This document shows, piece by piece, positions 44,980 to 55,232 of a DNA stretch of 64,000 bases. Numbering within the stretch: the stretch's first letter is position 1; every line of letters begins with the position of its first letter. The DNA is from Roseovarius sp. S88 (GTDB lineage Bacteria > Pseudomonadota > Alphaproteobacteria > Rhodobacterales > Rhodobacteraceae): NCBI RefSeq assembly GCF_037023735.1, contig NZ_CP146069.1:1591501-1655500 (forward strand). Reading direction: 5' to 3'. The notes under the pieces were generated by a model. The model saw nothing but the letters and a program-made list of their open reading frames with translations, made no database searches and was not told the origin of the DNA. A program made the translations under genes and the position numbers.

Positions 44980-46046
44980 CTGCGCCGCGATCCTGGATGC
45001 AGGCCTTGACCGGTGATACGGGCGTAGCTGAACGACTGAGTGATGCCTCGCAGGTTGCTGACATGTTGCGTATCGAGGCTCTTTATGCGCAGGCAGCCGG
45101 GCAAGCCGGAAAGGTTCCCTCTGAGCTCGGTGAAGCTGCTGCCAAAGCTATCGAAGGCGCGACGATTGATCATGACCGCCTCATGCGCGCCGCTGCAAAG
45201 GATGGTGTGCCAGTCCCTGATCTGGTTTCGCAAATTAAAGAGCAAGTTCCTGGCAATCTCCACGACGCCATCCACAAAGGCCTGACAAGCCAGGATGTCA
45301 CGGACACTGCTTTTGTTCTGGCGGCAAGGGATATTCTTGAGTCGTTTGAAGCACTTATAAAGGCTGTTGTCGCAGCATGTGATGACCTTGACGCGCGATT
45401 TGGCACCAACAGTCTCATGGGCCGTACACGCATGCAGGCGGCATTGCCGATTAAGGCGGCACATCGCATTGGACAGTGGCGCGCACCTTTCGCGGATCAT
45501 CTGAAGCGCCTCAATCAGCTGCGTCCGCGCTTGTTCAAACTCCAGTTGGCCGGCCCAGTCGGCACAGGTGAAAGCTTTGAGGGCTTTGCAGACGAGATAG
45601 CCCTCCACATGGCACAAGAGCTTGGCCTGGGTATGCCACAAACGCCCTGGCACACGCGCCGGGATAGTTTTGCCGAACTTGCCAACTGGCTGGCTTTGGT
45701 GACTGGAAGCCTGGGAAAAATCGGAGCCGACCTGACATTGATGGCGCAACAGGGGCTGGACGAGGTGGCGATGAAAGGCGGCGGCGCCTCTTCGGCCATG
45801 GCGCATAAGTCAAATCCGGTCAGCGCAGAGGTTCTTGTGGCGCTGGCTCGCGATACGGCGCTGCAGCAAAGCGGCATGACACTGGCATTGGAGCATGAAC
45901 AAGAGCGTTCTGGCACCGCCTGGACGCTGGAATGGATGGTGTTGCCGCGGGCGATGGAAAACACCGGCGCGGCTCTGAAAACTGCTGAACGGTTGCTTGG
46001 CGACGTGATTTCGCTTGGCGAACCGAACAGTTCGAAAAAACTGTGA
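44976..46046 (+). CDS. PcaB-like 3-carboxy-cis,cis-muconate cycloisomerase (fumarase/ASL superfamily)
   Basis: The 356-residue protein of the aspartase/fumarase superfamily has the signature GGGASSAMAHKSNPVSAE at about residues 269-286 and LTSQDVTD upstream. PcaB isomerises carboxymuconate to gamma-carboxymuconolactone. At 356 residues it is a little shorter than many PcaB proteins (about 450), lacking part of the C-terminal helices, which is common in alphaproteobacterial copies. It overlaps the BKACE stop. With the PcaC-like gene it looks like the tail of a beta-ketoadipate-type operon without the ring-cleavage genes. Confidence 0.82.
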   Translation: MTAPRSWMQALTGDTGVAERLSDASQVADMLRIEALYAQAAGQAGKVPSELGEAAAKAIEGATIDHDRLMRAAAKDGVPVPDLVSQIKEQVPGNLHDAIHKGLTSQDVTDTAFVLAARDILESFEALIKAVVAACDDLDARFGTNSLMGRTRMQAALPIKAAHRIGQWRAPFADHLKRLNQLRPRLFKLQLAGPVGTGESFEGFADEIALHMAQELGLGMPQTPWHTRRDSFAELANWLALVTGSLGKIGADLTLMAQQGLDEVAMKGGGASSAMAHKSNPVSAEVLVALARDTALQQSGMTLALEHEQERSGTAWTLEWMVLPRAMENTGAALKTAERLLGDVISLGEPNSSKKL

Positions 46047-46373
46047 CGCAAAAGCATCGGTTGCAAAAAGAGCTTGGGGTGCTTGGCCCGGGAATGGCCT
46101 GGAAAAGCGAGTCGCGGATCAATTTGGAGCGGATTTGCAGGACTCCGGCAACCTCCAAAAATCCCGGAAAAAAAGGACGATTAGGTCGTATCTGGTCGGA
46201 ATCCCAGTGTGCTGAGCGAAACTGTGTGTGAAATACGTCACAGGAATCGCTAGAGCGCTTGAGGCAGGGGTGGTTGCGTTGACTCTTTAGGGGCTTATGG
46301 CCCATTCCCAATACAAGCCGTGACCCGCGTTGGGGGCGGCGGAAATGAAATCCTGCTTTAAGGAGGGACAACC
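46047..46373. other. Intergenic region upstream of the porin gene
   Basis: These 327 bases hold no convincing gene. A TTGACT at 46279-46284 could be a -35 element, but no good -10 box follows at the usual spacing. The porin ribosome site AAGGAGGG lies at its right end. Confidence 0.45.
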
Positions 46374-47513
46374 TTGAAAAAGCAACTTCTCTGCACCAGT
46401 GCCATCGCCCTCGGCGTTGCGGCTGCTGCACCGGCCTCCGCCGCCGAGTGGAATCTCGACTGGGGTGGCTTCATGAACACGCACCTCGCCATTGGCGATC
46501 TCGGTGGTAACGTAACCGCAGGCGTCGACCTCGATGGCGACGGCTTCGATATCCTTCAGACCGGCGAAATCATCTTCACGCCTTCGATCACGCTGGACAA
46601 CGGCCTGACCTTTGGTGTGAACGTTCAGATGGAAGCGCTGAACGCAGCTGGTGGTGCCGACGGTATCGACGAAGCGTATATCTCGATCTCGAGCGATACA
46701 TTCGGTCAGTTGGACATCGGTTCTGAAAACTCGGCTGGTTACAAGTCGATGGTTGCTGGCGCAAGCACAACATCGCTCTTCATCAACTCGCCATCGATCT
46801 CTGCGTTTATCCCGTTCTCGGCTGTTCTGCCGGGCAACTTCCGTCAGGCCGCTATTTCGTCCTACACAGAAGTTGGTGGTAACAACGACGTTAACCGCAT
46901 CACCTACTACACACCGTCCTTCAACGGTCTGACAGTTGGTGTTTCGTTTGCTCCTTCGGGCGCTCTGAACGCAAACACATCTGGCTTTGGTGTTGATCAG
47001 AACACTGTTCTGTCCGACATCTTTGACATCGGCATCAACTACAGCCAGACATTTGGCAACGTCGACGTGAGCTTCGGCGCACGCTGGGGTACAGGTGACG
47101 CGCCTAGCATCACCGGTGGTGGTGCTGCGACAGGCTTGAGCGACCCTGAAACATGGGGTGTAGGCTTCCAGGTCGGCGTAAGCGGCTTCACATTTGGTGC
47201 AGCTTACACTGAAAACGACAACGGCGCAGCCGCTGGCGTTGGCGACCAAGAAGGTTACAGCATCGGTGTTGCATATGACGCACCTGGCCCATGGACCTTT
47301 GGTCTTGAAACTTACTTCGGTGAGTACACAGGCACAGGTACAGGCGCAGCCGACGAAACCTACGAAGCTTACCAGCTCGGCGCCAGCCGTAGCCTCGGTT
47401 CCGGCGTAACATGGCAGGTTCACCTGACATACGTCGAAGCGGATGACGAAGGTACTGTTGGTACAGACCTCGACGGCACCGTACTGGGCACATCGATCAA
47501 CCTGAGCTTCTAA
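46374..47513 (+). CDS. Outer-membrane porin
   Basis: The 379-residue protein has a signal peptide (KKQLLCTSAIALGVAAAAPA, cleaved after about residue 23, ASA-A) and a Gly-, Asn- and Ser-rich beta-barrel ending in a C-terminal Phe (INLSF), the outer-membrane sorting signal. The internal QTGEIIFTPSITL and FDIGINYSQTF repeats fit a gram-negative trimeric porin. The start is TTG at 46374 behind a strong AAGGAGGG site. Codon choice looks strongly biased, as in highly expressed genes. Two tandem terminators follow. Confidence 0.93.
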   Translation: MKKQLLCTSAIALGVAAAAPASAAEWNLDWGGFMNTHLAIGDLGGNVTAGVDLDGDGFDILQTGEIIFTPSITLDNGLTFGVNVQMEALNAAGGADGIDEAYISISSDTFGQLDIGSENSAGYKSMVAGASTTSLFINSPSISAFIPFSAVLPGNFRQAAISSYTEVGGNNDVNRITYYTPSFNGLTVGVSFAPSGALNANTSGFGVDQNTVLSDIFDIGINYSQTFGNVDVSFGARWGTGDAPSITGGGAATGLSDPETWGVGFQVGVSGFTFGAAYTENDNGAAAGVGDQEGYSIGVAYDAPGPWTFGLETYFGEYTGTGTGAADETYEAYQLGASRSLGSGVTWQVHLTYVEADDEGTVGTDLDGTVLGTSINLSF

Positions 47514-47538
47514 GCTTAGTTTGAGAGAGGAATAAAGG

Positions 47539-47573
47539 CGGCGGAGAGGTTCACTTCTCCGCCGTTTTCTTTT
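47539..47573 (+). terminator. Rho-independent terminator 1 after the porin gene
   Basis: CGGCGGAGA (47539-47547) and TCTCCGCCG (47556-47564) form a 9-bp stem with an 8-base loop, followed by TTTTCTTTT. It starts 26 bases after the porin stop. Confidence 0.9.
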
Positions 47574-47576
47574 AGA

Positions 47577-47604
47577 GGAACGGGTGTATCCCCGTTCCTT
47601 TTTT
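47577..47604 (+). terminator. Rho-independent terminator 2 after the porin gene
   Basis: GGAACGGG (47577-47584) and CCCGTTCC (47591-47598) form an 8-bp stem with a 6-base loop, followed by six T. It is tandem to terminator 1 and ends 14 bases before the next gene start, so it isolates that gene from porin transcription. Confidence 0.85.
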
Positions 47605-47617
47605 GCGGACTAATAAG

Positions 47618-48427
47618 ATGAAGAAAAGCATCATCTGGCTAACGTCATATCCTAAGTCGGGAAATACTTGGATGCGTATGTTTTTGGCCAACTATTTGAT
47701 GAACACGAAAGTTCCTTTGTCGATCAATCAAGTTCACCGTTTTGGGCTAGGAGATTCAATTCCGCGGATGTATCACCGTGTTGCGGGCAAGGAGATTGAC
47801 ACTACTAACGCCGAACTTACTCTCGCTTTGCGAGACAAAGTAATGCGCGGAATTGTAGCGAACAATGCCGACATCAATTTCGTCAAAACACACAACACGA
47901 ATAACCGCGCGTTTGGTGTCGACTTGATTGACCCAAAATATACTAAGCTGGCAATCTACATCGTGCGAAATCCTCTAGATATGGTTTTGTCTTATGCACG
48001 GCACTTTGATCTTAGCCATGAAGAGGCCGTTCAGGCGATTAACAGCCCTGAAAATGCAAACGCTCCAGACCACACCTCTGTTTGGCAGTTTTTAGGAAGT
48101 TGGAACGACCACGTGCGGTATTGGACAGAGGCAAAGGGATTCCCGGTGATAGTTCTTCGTTACGAAGACATGTTGGATTCACCTCAAGAGAATTTTGGTA
48201 AAGCGCTCACAGGTATTGGCTTTGATGTTGACAAAGATGTTGAGCGATTGGAAAGAGCCATTGAGTTTTCGAGTTTCAAAGAGCTTAAGAAACAAGAAGA
48301 TGAACAAGAGTTTGTGGAGAAGTCTCCTTATGCAGAGAAATTCTTCAACAAGGGTAAGGCGGAACAATGGCGGACAGATCTTGATCCCGATCTAGTAAAA
48401 GGGTTCGGCAAGCCAACAAAAAGATGA
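47618..48427 (+). CDS. Sulfotransferase-domain protein, probably frameshifted at its C-terminus
   Basis: The 269-residue protein has the 5'-phosphosulfate loop in LTSYPKSGNTWMRM (residues 9-22) and the 3'-phosphate motif YIVRNPLDMVLSYARH. As read, it ends KPTKR then TGA. One extra A in the A-run near 48418-48422 would keep the frame open to give KKMMKKYGYYNG and a TGA at 48454-48456 overlapping the next gene, a natural end for this family. So the C-terminus has likely lost about 10 residues, or the A-run is an error. It is paralogous to the following gene. Confidence 0.78.
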   Translation: MKKSIIWLTSYPKSGNTWMRMFLANYLMNTKVPLSINQVHRFGLGDSIPRMYHRVAGKEIDTTNAELTLALRDKVMRGIVANNADINFVKTHNTNNRAFGVDLIDPKYTKLAIYIVRNPLDMVLSYARHFDLSHEEAVQAINSPENANAPDHTSVWQFLGSWNDHVRYWTEAKGFPVIVLRYEDMLDSPQENFGKALTGIGFDVDKDVERLERAIEFSSFKELKKQEDEQEFVEKSPYAEKFFNKGKAEQWRTDLDPDLVKGFGKPTKR

Positions 48428-48448
48428 TGAAAAAATACGGCTACTACA

Positions 48449-49315
48449 ATGGCTGACTTCCGTCGCATCCTCTGGCTCGCATCCTACCCGAAATCCGGTA
48501 ATACCTGGATGCGCAGTTTGCTTGCCCACTACTTCATGCCACCTGGAAAAGCGCCTGATATCAACAATCTACGTCAATTCACAACAGGTGATACGCGCAC
48601 TGATTTCTTTGACCGGGCAGCGGGCGGAAAGTATGAGGGCAAAGGGTTAGAAGATTGGGCTAAAATGCGCCCCAAAGCTCTGCGTTTTATCGCGGCGTCC
48701 AAAAACGCGAAGCATTTTGTTAAGACACATTGCAAACCCGTCATCTACCTCGACACTCATCTCATTCCTCCCGAAGTCACAGCCGGCGCAATCTACATCA
48801 TGCGTAGCCCTTTTGATGTGGTGCCCAGCTTTGCGCGGCATGTGTCCGTGGATATTGACGAAGCCATTGACAGGATGTGCAACCCGGACACCATCATGGG
48901 CACCGATAACGGAATTTTTGATGCCCTGGGACGCTGGGATGAACACGTGACGGCGTGGACGACGGCGCCGGGCCTGCCGCGATACGTTGTGCGCTATGAA
49001 GACATGCTCGACAAACCCGCAAAGGTTCTCAATGGCTTACTCGAATTTCTTGCAGTGAAACCTGATCGCCCAAAACTGGCGCGCGCGATTAAGGCGACAA
49101 GTTTTGAAGCGATGAAGAAGCAGGAAGAAAAGCTCGGTTTCGGGGAAAAACCCGCCGGCATGAAAAGCTTCTTTGCCAAAGGTCGGGCCGGGGGGTGGCG
49201 TGAGGATCTTACACCACAGCAGGTCGGTCGCATTCGCACTGAATTCGCGTCGACACTGGAGACGTGGTATCCTGAGCTTCTCGAAGAGGCCGACGCGTTC
49301 GCCAAGGCCGGGTGA
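48449..49315 (+). CDS. Sulfotransferase-domain protein
   Basis: The 288-residue protein has the loop LASYPKSGNTWMRSLL (residues 9-24) and YIMRSPFDVVPSFARH for the 3'-phosphate of PAPS, as in its upstream paralogue. A GRAGGWREDLTPQQ segment near the C-terminus completes the PAPS site. The acceptor is unknown; cell-surface glycans are common. It is the second of a tandem pair 21 bases apart. Confidence 0.82.
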   Translation: MADFRRILWLASYPKSGNTWMRSLLAHYFMPPGKAPDINNLRQFTTGDTRTDFFDRAAGGKYEGKGLEDWAKMRPKALRFIAASKNAKHFVKTHCKPVIYLDTHLIPPEVTAGAIYIMRSPFDVVPSFARHVSVDIDEAIDRMCNPDTIMGTDNGIFDALGRWDEHVTAWTTAPGLPRYVVRYEDMLDKPAKVLNGLLEFLAVKPDRPKLARAIKATSFEAMKKQEEKLGFGEKPAGMKSFFAKGRAGGWREDLTPQQVGRIRTEFASTLETWYPELLEEADAFAKAG

Positions 49316-49423
49316 TCCGCTTCACAAGCGCCCACAATTCAGCGAGCGCCGCCAGGTGCGACTTGATGTTGTTGCACACCTGATTAGCTCTTGACTGCAA
49401 GTGGTAAAAAGTGAGTCCCTAAA

Positions 49424-49945
49424 ATGATAAAAAACCTAATTATATCAACAGTTTCAGCAATCACCTTGGCGTCTGCTGCGTCGATGGCATCTGCTGCAAC
49501 GACGAAGCTAAGCAATGCGCATGTCGTGTCTGGCGGAGAATATTCCAGTGGTGGTGGCATCAGCGTCGCGGCCGAAGTGCGCAATCATTCTGGTCGCACG
49601 GCGGTTTGCGGTGTGTGGGCCCAAAGCCGAAATCAGTCCATCCTCACCAAGCTGGTAGAGCGGCGCGTGCTAGACTCCGGTTCGGTCTTCCTAGGCCGCG
49701 AGCGAGTGGTCCATGGTCTGCTCTTTATGAACGAAGTGGCCCCGGCCAAGAGTTTTGCCAATCAACCAGCGGGCTGCGTCCTGACCAACCGGGCATGGCA
49801 GCCATCAGATGAGGCCAAACAAGTGGTCATTCGCATTCCGCGTCAGGTGGTCAACAACCAGCGTGGTGGCTCTCGGCTCTTTGGTGGAAGCGGCGGCCCG
49901 GTGGTGACGTTCAAACAGACCGGCCCGGCAGCGGGCGGACTCTAA
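49424..49945 (+). CDS. Secreted hypothetical protein
   Basis: The 173-residue protein has a signal peptide ending near residue 24 (SMASA-A) and a mature domain with two Cys (AVCGVW and AGCVLT) that could form a disulfide. The Gly-rich C-terminus (GGSRLFGGSGGP) is probably disordered. I do not recognise the family. It converges on livF, whose stop lies 5 bases away. Confidence 0.72.
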   Translation: MIKNLIISTVSAITLASAASMASAATTKLSNAHVVSGGEYSSGGGISVAAEVRNHSGRTAVCGVWAQSRNQSILTKLVERRVLDSGSVFLGRERVVHGLLFMNEVAPAKSFANQPAGCVLTNRAWQPSDEAKQVVIRIPRQVVNNQRGGSRLFGGSGGPVVTFKQTGPAAGGL

Positions 49946-49949
49946 AGCG

Positions 49950-50636
49950 TTACACCCCGATGAAACGTTCTGAGATGTCCGGGCTAAGCTCCGACATCAC
50001 ACCGGCCCATACGGTTTCCCCTCGGTTGAGGATCACCCCTCTGTCCGAGACTTGTTTTAATTCTTTCAAAGACTTATCGATAAGCAGAATCGCCAGACCG
50101 GTCCGCGCTTTGAGACGTGAAATCGCTGCCCAAATCTCTTGCCGTATGAGAGGCGCCAACCCTTCGGTCGCTTCGTCCAGGATAAGCAGGCGAGGATTGG
50201 TCATGAGGGCGCGACCAAAAGCCAACATCTGCTGCTCGCCTCCGGACAATGACGCCGCGCGCTGAGCGTGACGTTCCTCCAGACGTGGAAACAACTGCCC
50301 GACAGTTTTCAGGGTCCAGTCGCCCGGTCGGGCTGCGGCCAAAAGGTTTTCGCGCACGGTCAGATCCCGGAAACACCGCCGTCCTTCGGGCACCAACCCC
50401 AGTCCCAACCGCGCAGCGCGATGACTGGGCAAGGCATGCAGGTCCTGCCCATTGAACTCAAGCTGGCCGTTTGAGGGCAACATCCGGCAGATCGCCTTGA
50501 CGGTCGTGGTCTTGCCCATCCCGTTGCGCCCCATCAACGCGACGACCTCACCTTGAGCGACCTCAAGGCTAACATCAAAGAGCGCCTGTGCGGCGCCATA
50601 GCTTGCGCTAAGTCCCTGAACAGAAAGCAAACTCAT
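49950..50636 (-). CDS. livF: Branched-chain-type ABC transporter ATPase LivF
   Basis: The 228-residue ATPase has Walker A GRNGMGKTT, signature LSGGEQQM and Walker B LLILDEATEG. The LivF family partners LivG on the LivHM permease. Its start overlaps the livG stop by 4 bases. It is the last gene of the unit. Confidence 0.88.
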   Translation of the reverse strand: MSLLSVQGLSASYGAAQALFDVSLEVAQGEVVALMGRNGMGKTTTVKAICRMLPSNGQLEFNGQDLHALPSHRAARLGLGLVPEGRRCFRDLTVRENLLAAARPGDWTLKTVGQLFPRLEERHAQRAASLSGGEQQMLAFGRALMTNPRLLILDEATEGLAPLIRQEIWAAISRLKARTGLAILLIDKSLKELKQVSDRGVILNRGETVWAGVMSELSPDISERFIGV

Positions 50637-51382
50637 GCGCTTTCCCCCAGATAGGCGTCACGCACCTCGGCGCTTTGGCGGATGTCGTCAACTGATCCTG
50701 TGGCGACCACACGCCCGTAGACCAAGACGCTGATCCGGTCGGCAAGGGCAAACACCGCGTCCATGTCATGTTCGACCAGAAGAATAGGGGCTTCGTTGCG
50801 CAGGCTGTCTAGAAAACCGGTCATTTGCATTGACCCTTCCGCGCCCAGCCCGGCCATCGGTTCATCCATGACAAAGGCTTTGGGTGAAAGGGTCAGGGCA
50901 ACGGCCACCTCTAACTGTCGTCTTTGTCCGTGGCTGAGGTCCGCTGTACGTTTTTCAGCATCCTCGGCCAAACCAACCCGCTCCAACGCGGACATGGCAG
51001 TTTCTTTCAGGGCGGCATCGTTTAACACGGGCTGCCAGAATCGCCATGGACGTGACGAAGCTCCCAAAGCGCCCAGCACGGCGTTCTCCAGAACTGTATC
51101 TTCCATCGCGAGGGCCGAGATTTGAAACGTCCGGCCTAAACCGGCCTGTGCGCGCGCCTGAGTGCTCAAATCGCTGACATCGCGGCCCAAAAGCTCTACA
51201 CGCCCAGCATCGGGCGCAAGACCACCACAGATTTGTGCGATCAAAGTGGACTTGCCCGCGCCATTGGGACCGATAATCGCATGAATTTCACCAGGTTTGA
51301 GGTCAATTGACACGTCATCGGTCGCGGCCAATGCACCGAACCGCTTGCAAAGCCCAAAGGTGGCCAAAACCGGCTCAGACAT
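50633..51382 (-). CDS. livG: Branched-chain-type ABC transporter ATPase LivG
   Basis: The 249-residue ATPase has Walker A GPNGAGKST, signature LSHGQRRQ (a His variant common in LivG) and Walker B AFVMDEPMAGLG. It overlaps the end of livM by 8 bases. The complex would import branched-chain amino acids, amides or urea depending on its binding protein, which is not encoded here. Confidence 0.88.
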   Translation of the reverse strand: MSEPVLATFGLCKRFGALAATDDVSIDLKPGEIHAIIGPNGAGKSTLIAQICGGLAPDAGRVELLGRDVSDLSTQARAQAGLGRTFQISALAMEDTVLENAVLGALGASSRPWRFWQPVLNDAALKETAMSALERVGLAEDAEKRTADLSHGQRRQLEVAVALTLSPKAFVMDEPMAGLGAEGSMQMTGFLDSLRNEAPILLVEHDMDAVFALADRISVLVYGRVVATGSVDDIRQSAEVRDAYLGESA

Positions 51383-52358
51383 GTGCGCCTTCCTTACCGG
51401 TCAAAAGACCGATCAAACCGCCGCGTGCAAAAAGCACGATGAGCAAAAGGACCACACCCAGCCAGATGTGCCAGAAGTCGGTCAGCCCCCCGAGCCAATG
51501 CTCAAGAGCGACAAAAAGACATGCGCCGATCACTGGCCCCATAAGCCGCCCGACGCCGCCGATGATGATCAGAACAATCAATTCGCCCGAAAGCTGCCAA
51601 CTGAACATCGTCGGGCTGACAAATCGGTTGAGATCGGCAAAGAGCGCGCCAGCCAGCCCAGTGATCGCGCCTGAGATCACGAACGCCACCAGCTTGAGCC
51701 GCATGGGGTTCAAGCCTACGGTTTCCACCCTTTCTGGCACCTGCCGCGCGGCATTGAGCGCCAGTCCGAAGGGCGACGTTTGCAGGCGATGGAACACAAT
51801 GAGCGCAAGGCAAAGCGCCGCAAAGCAAAGCCCAAAAAACTGCAGCGGTACAAGAGTATTCAGCCCTGGAAACCCGTTGCGTACATAGATGGAAAGGCCA
51901 TCCTCGCCGCCATAGGCGCTCCAGGAAATCGAGAAGTAGAAAAACATCTGGCCGAAGGCGAGGGTGATCATGATGAAATAAACGCCTGTTGTTCGCAGGC
52001 TCAACACGCCGATGACCCAGGCCACCAGCGCCGACACAATCACCGCCGCCAACCAGATGATGGGCATCGACTTGGTCCCGGGCAGGGTGAAAAGGCCAAG
52101 GTCGAGCGGCGTGAATGTTTGCGCATGCGAGGCCAGCACGCCCATCGCATAGCCCCCCAGGCCGAAAAACGCGGCATGTCCAAGGCTGACAAGCCCTCCG
52201 ATGCCAAGCGCGATATTCAGCCCCACGGCGGCAAGGGCGAGGATCACCACCCGGGTCAAAAGCGTAATGGTAAACGGCTCATCCGCCACAAGCGCATAGA
52301 CCAGCACCGCCAGAATTCCTGCGATCACTGCGCTATTGATCCAGCGTTCCGTGATCAT
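51375..52358 (-). CDS. livM: Branched-chain-type ABC transporter permease LivM
   Basis: The 327-residue permease has about nine or ten helices and the LSLRTTGVYFIMITLAFGQM segment typical of LivM. ATG at 52358 overlaps the livH stop (ATGA); the longer frame running back through livH is a shadow of that gene. Together with LivH it forms the membrane channel. Confidence 0.88.
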   Translation of the reverse strand: MITERWINSAVIAGILAVLVYALVADEPFTITLLTRVVILALAAVGLNIALGIGGLVSLGHAAFFGLGGYAMGVLASHAQTFTPLDLGLFTLPGTKSMPIIWLAAVIVSALVAWVIGVLSLRTTGVYFIMITLAFGQMFFYFSISWSAYGGEDGLSIYVRNGFPGLNTLVPLQFFGLCFAALCLALIVFHRLQTSPFGLALNAARQVPERVETVGLNPMRLKLVAFVISGAITGLAGALFADLNRFVSPTMFSWQLSGELIVLIIIGGVGRLMGPVIGACLFVALEHWLGGLTDFWHIWLGVVLLLIVLFARGGLIGLLTGKEGAHV

Positions 52359-53275
52359 GCGCGCGCCCCGAATAGGCCCGTGGGCCGCCAGATCAGAACC
52401 AGTCCCATCAGGATATAGACCGCCATTGAGGCCAGGGCCGAGCCAGTCTGTGTCGCAGCCCCACCTTCCATAAAGAGCTTGAACAGCTCGGGCAGGAAAA
52501 TCCCGCCAAGCGTATCGGTCAGGCCCACCAGAATGGCCCCGATGAAGGCACCTTTGATCGAGCCAATCCCGCCAATAACGATCACCACAAAGGCCAGGAT
52601 CAGCACGGGTTCCCCCATACCCACCTGCACCGATTGAATGGCCCCCACCAATGCGCCTGCAAGGCCCGCCAGAGCCGCCCCAAGTGCGAAAACCAGCGTA
52701 TAAAGCGCCGAGATGTTCACGCCCAGTGCGGCAATCATCTCGCGGTCGTTTTCGCCAGCACGGATTTGAATACCGATGCGTGTGCGCGCGGTCAGCCACC
52801 AAAGCCCCGCGGCCACCAGCAACCCAACGACGATCAACGCCAGCCTGTAGAGCGGATATTCGATGCCGCCGGGCAGGGTGATAGGTCCTGAGAGGTAGTC
52901 GGGGATGTCCAGAAAGAGAGGAAAAGACCCAAAGACCCACCGCGTGCCTTCAGAGAAGATCAGGATCAGCGCAAAGGTCGCCAGCACCTGATCCAGATGC
53001 GCTTTGCCATAAAGCCTACGAATGACGGTCATTTCTACCAACGCTCCTGCCAGCGCCGCGGCAGCCAATGCCGCCACCAAGGCGAGCAGGAATGACCCGG
53101 TCACTCCGGCCACGGCTGCCGCGGCAAAGGCCCCCACCATGTAAAGCGAGCCATGCGCGAGGTTGATCAGGCCCATGACCCCGAAAATCAGCGTCAGCCC
53201 GGCGGCCATCAAAAACAGCATGACGCCAAACTGAAGCCCGTTGAGGACCTGTTCGATCAAAAGAAGCAGTGTCAC
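52355..53275 (-). CDS. livH: Branched-chain-type ABC transporter permease LivH
   Basis: The 306-residue permease has about eight helices and the LivH motif GLINLAHGSLYMVGAF near the N-terminus. It is the first gene of livHMGF. No LivK/J-type binding protein gene is upstream; the divergent dusA gene begins 189 bases away. The substrate is therefore undetermined. Confidence 0.88.
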   Translation of the reverse strand: MTLLLLIEQVLNGLQFGVMLFLMAAGLTLIFGVMGLINLAHGSLYMVGAFAAAAVAGVTGSFLLALVAALAAAALAGALVEMTVIRRLYGKAHLDQVLATFALILIFSEGTRWVFGSFPLFLDIPDYLSGPITLPGGIEYPLYRLALIVVGLLVAAGLWWLTARTRIGIQIRAGENDREMIAALGVNISALYTLVFALGAALAGLAGALVGAIQSVQVGMGEPVLILAFVVIVIGGIGSIKGAFIGAILVGLTDTLGGIFLPELFKLFMEGGAATQTGSALASMAVYILMGLVLIWRPTGLFGARA

Positions 53276-53419
53276 CTTAGCCCCTGATGCTGCGGAACGG
53301 CTTTGTCATGGCAGCGATCTCCCTTACCCCTATGCTCTCTCAAAACGCGAAAAAGCGCCGTGTTGTCAATGCCTGCAAGGGACCACGCTGTCAAAACACA
53401 CTGGTCGGAACGTCCGTGA

Positions 53420-54449
<1,030 letters not shown>

Positions 54450-54453
<4 letters not shown>

Positions 54454-55232
54454 GCGATCTGCTCGACAAAGGCTGGGCTGTTTTCAAAAGCGAACCTGCG
54501 GTACGCGACTGGGCCAAGTGCGCCCTTGCTGTGGCCAAAACCCGCGTCCGCGCGCCAGAGGAACAACACTGGCTGCGCTGCGAAGGCACGTGGTTTGTGG
54601 GCGTTGACACTTTGCCCAATGATCCGACAGGGCAGGTCGCAGACTCTCAGCCGCTCACCGGCGCTGCCTTTGCCGCCGCGACAGATCTTTATGGTCGTTT
54701 GTCTTTGCACCGCGCGCAAATCTCTGTGATTTACCCGGGATATCCACGTCCGCGTGAAGGCGAAGGCGAGGCGGCTTTTGCCTATCGGTTGAAACGCGAT
54801 GCGGCGCATGTCGACGGCCTATTGGCCGAGGGATCAGACAAACGGCGCTATCTCAAAGAGCGTCACGCCTATATTCTTGGTCTGCCCTTGACCGAAACGA
54901 GCGCGGATGCCAGCCCAATGACGGTCTGGGAAGGCAGCCATACCATTATGCGCGCCGCCTTTGCCGAAGCTTTGAAGGACGTCCCGCAAGAGACCTGGGA
55001 TCAGGTGGACTTGACCGATATCTACAAAGCCACGCGCCGAAAGGTGTTTGAGACTTGTCGGCGCCGCGTCGTGCCAGCGCGCCCGGGCGAAGCGTATCTG
55101 GTGCACCGATTGGCCCTCCATGGTGTGGCACCGTGGGGAGAGGCGGCCAAGGCACCCGAAGAGGGCCGGATGATCGCCTATTTCCGCCCCGAGTGGCCCA
55201 CGCCATCCGATCAATGGCTGACAGCTCCATGA
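54450..55232 (+). CDS. Probable PhyH-like Fe(II)/2-oxoglutarate oxygenase
   Basis: The 260-residue protein shows a candidate 2-His-1-carboxylate site, H120-x-D122 (RDAAHVDG) and H224 (LALHGV), with R240 as 2-oxoglutarate ligand, and the WEGSH motif at 160-164 seen in phytanoyl-CoA dioxygenase relatives. The substrate is unknown. It starts 4 bases inside the dusA stop (ATGA), so it is translated with the broken dusA, and overlaps the next gene as well. Family is inferred from the motif order only. Confidence 0.6.

Noticed and set aside
46287..47423. Minus-strand open frame (378 codons) opposite the porin gene
   Set aside because: It is a shadow of strongly biased porin codons, rich in Cys and Val, with no domain.
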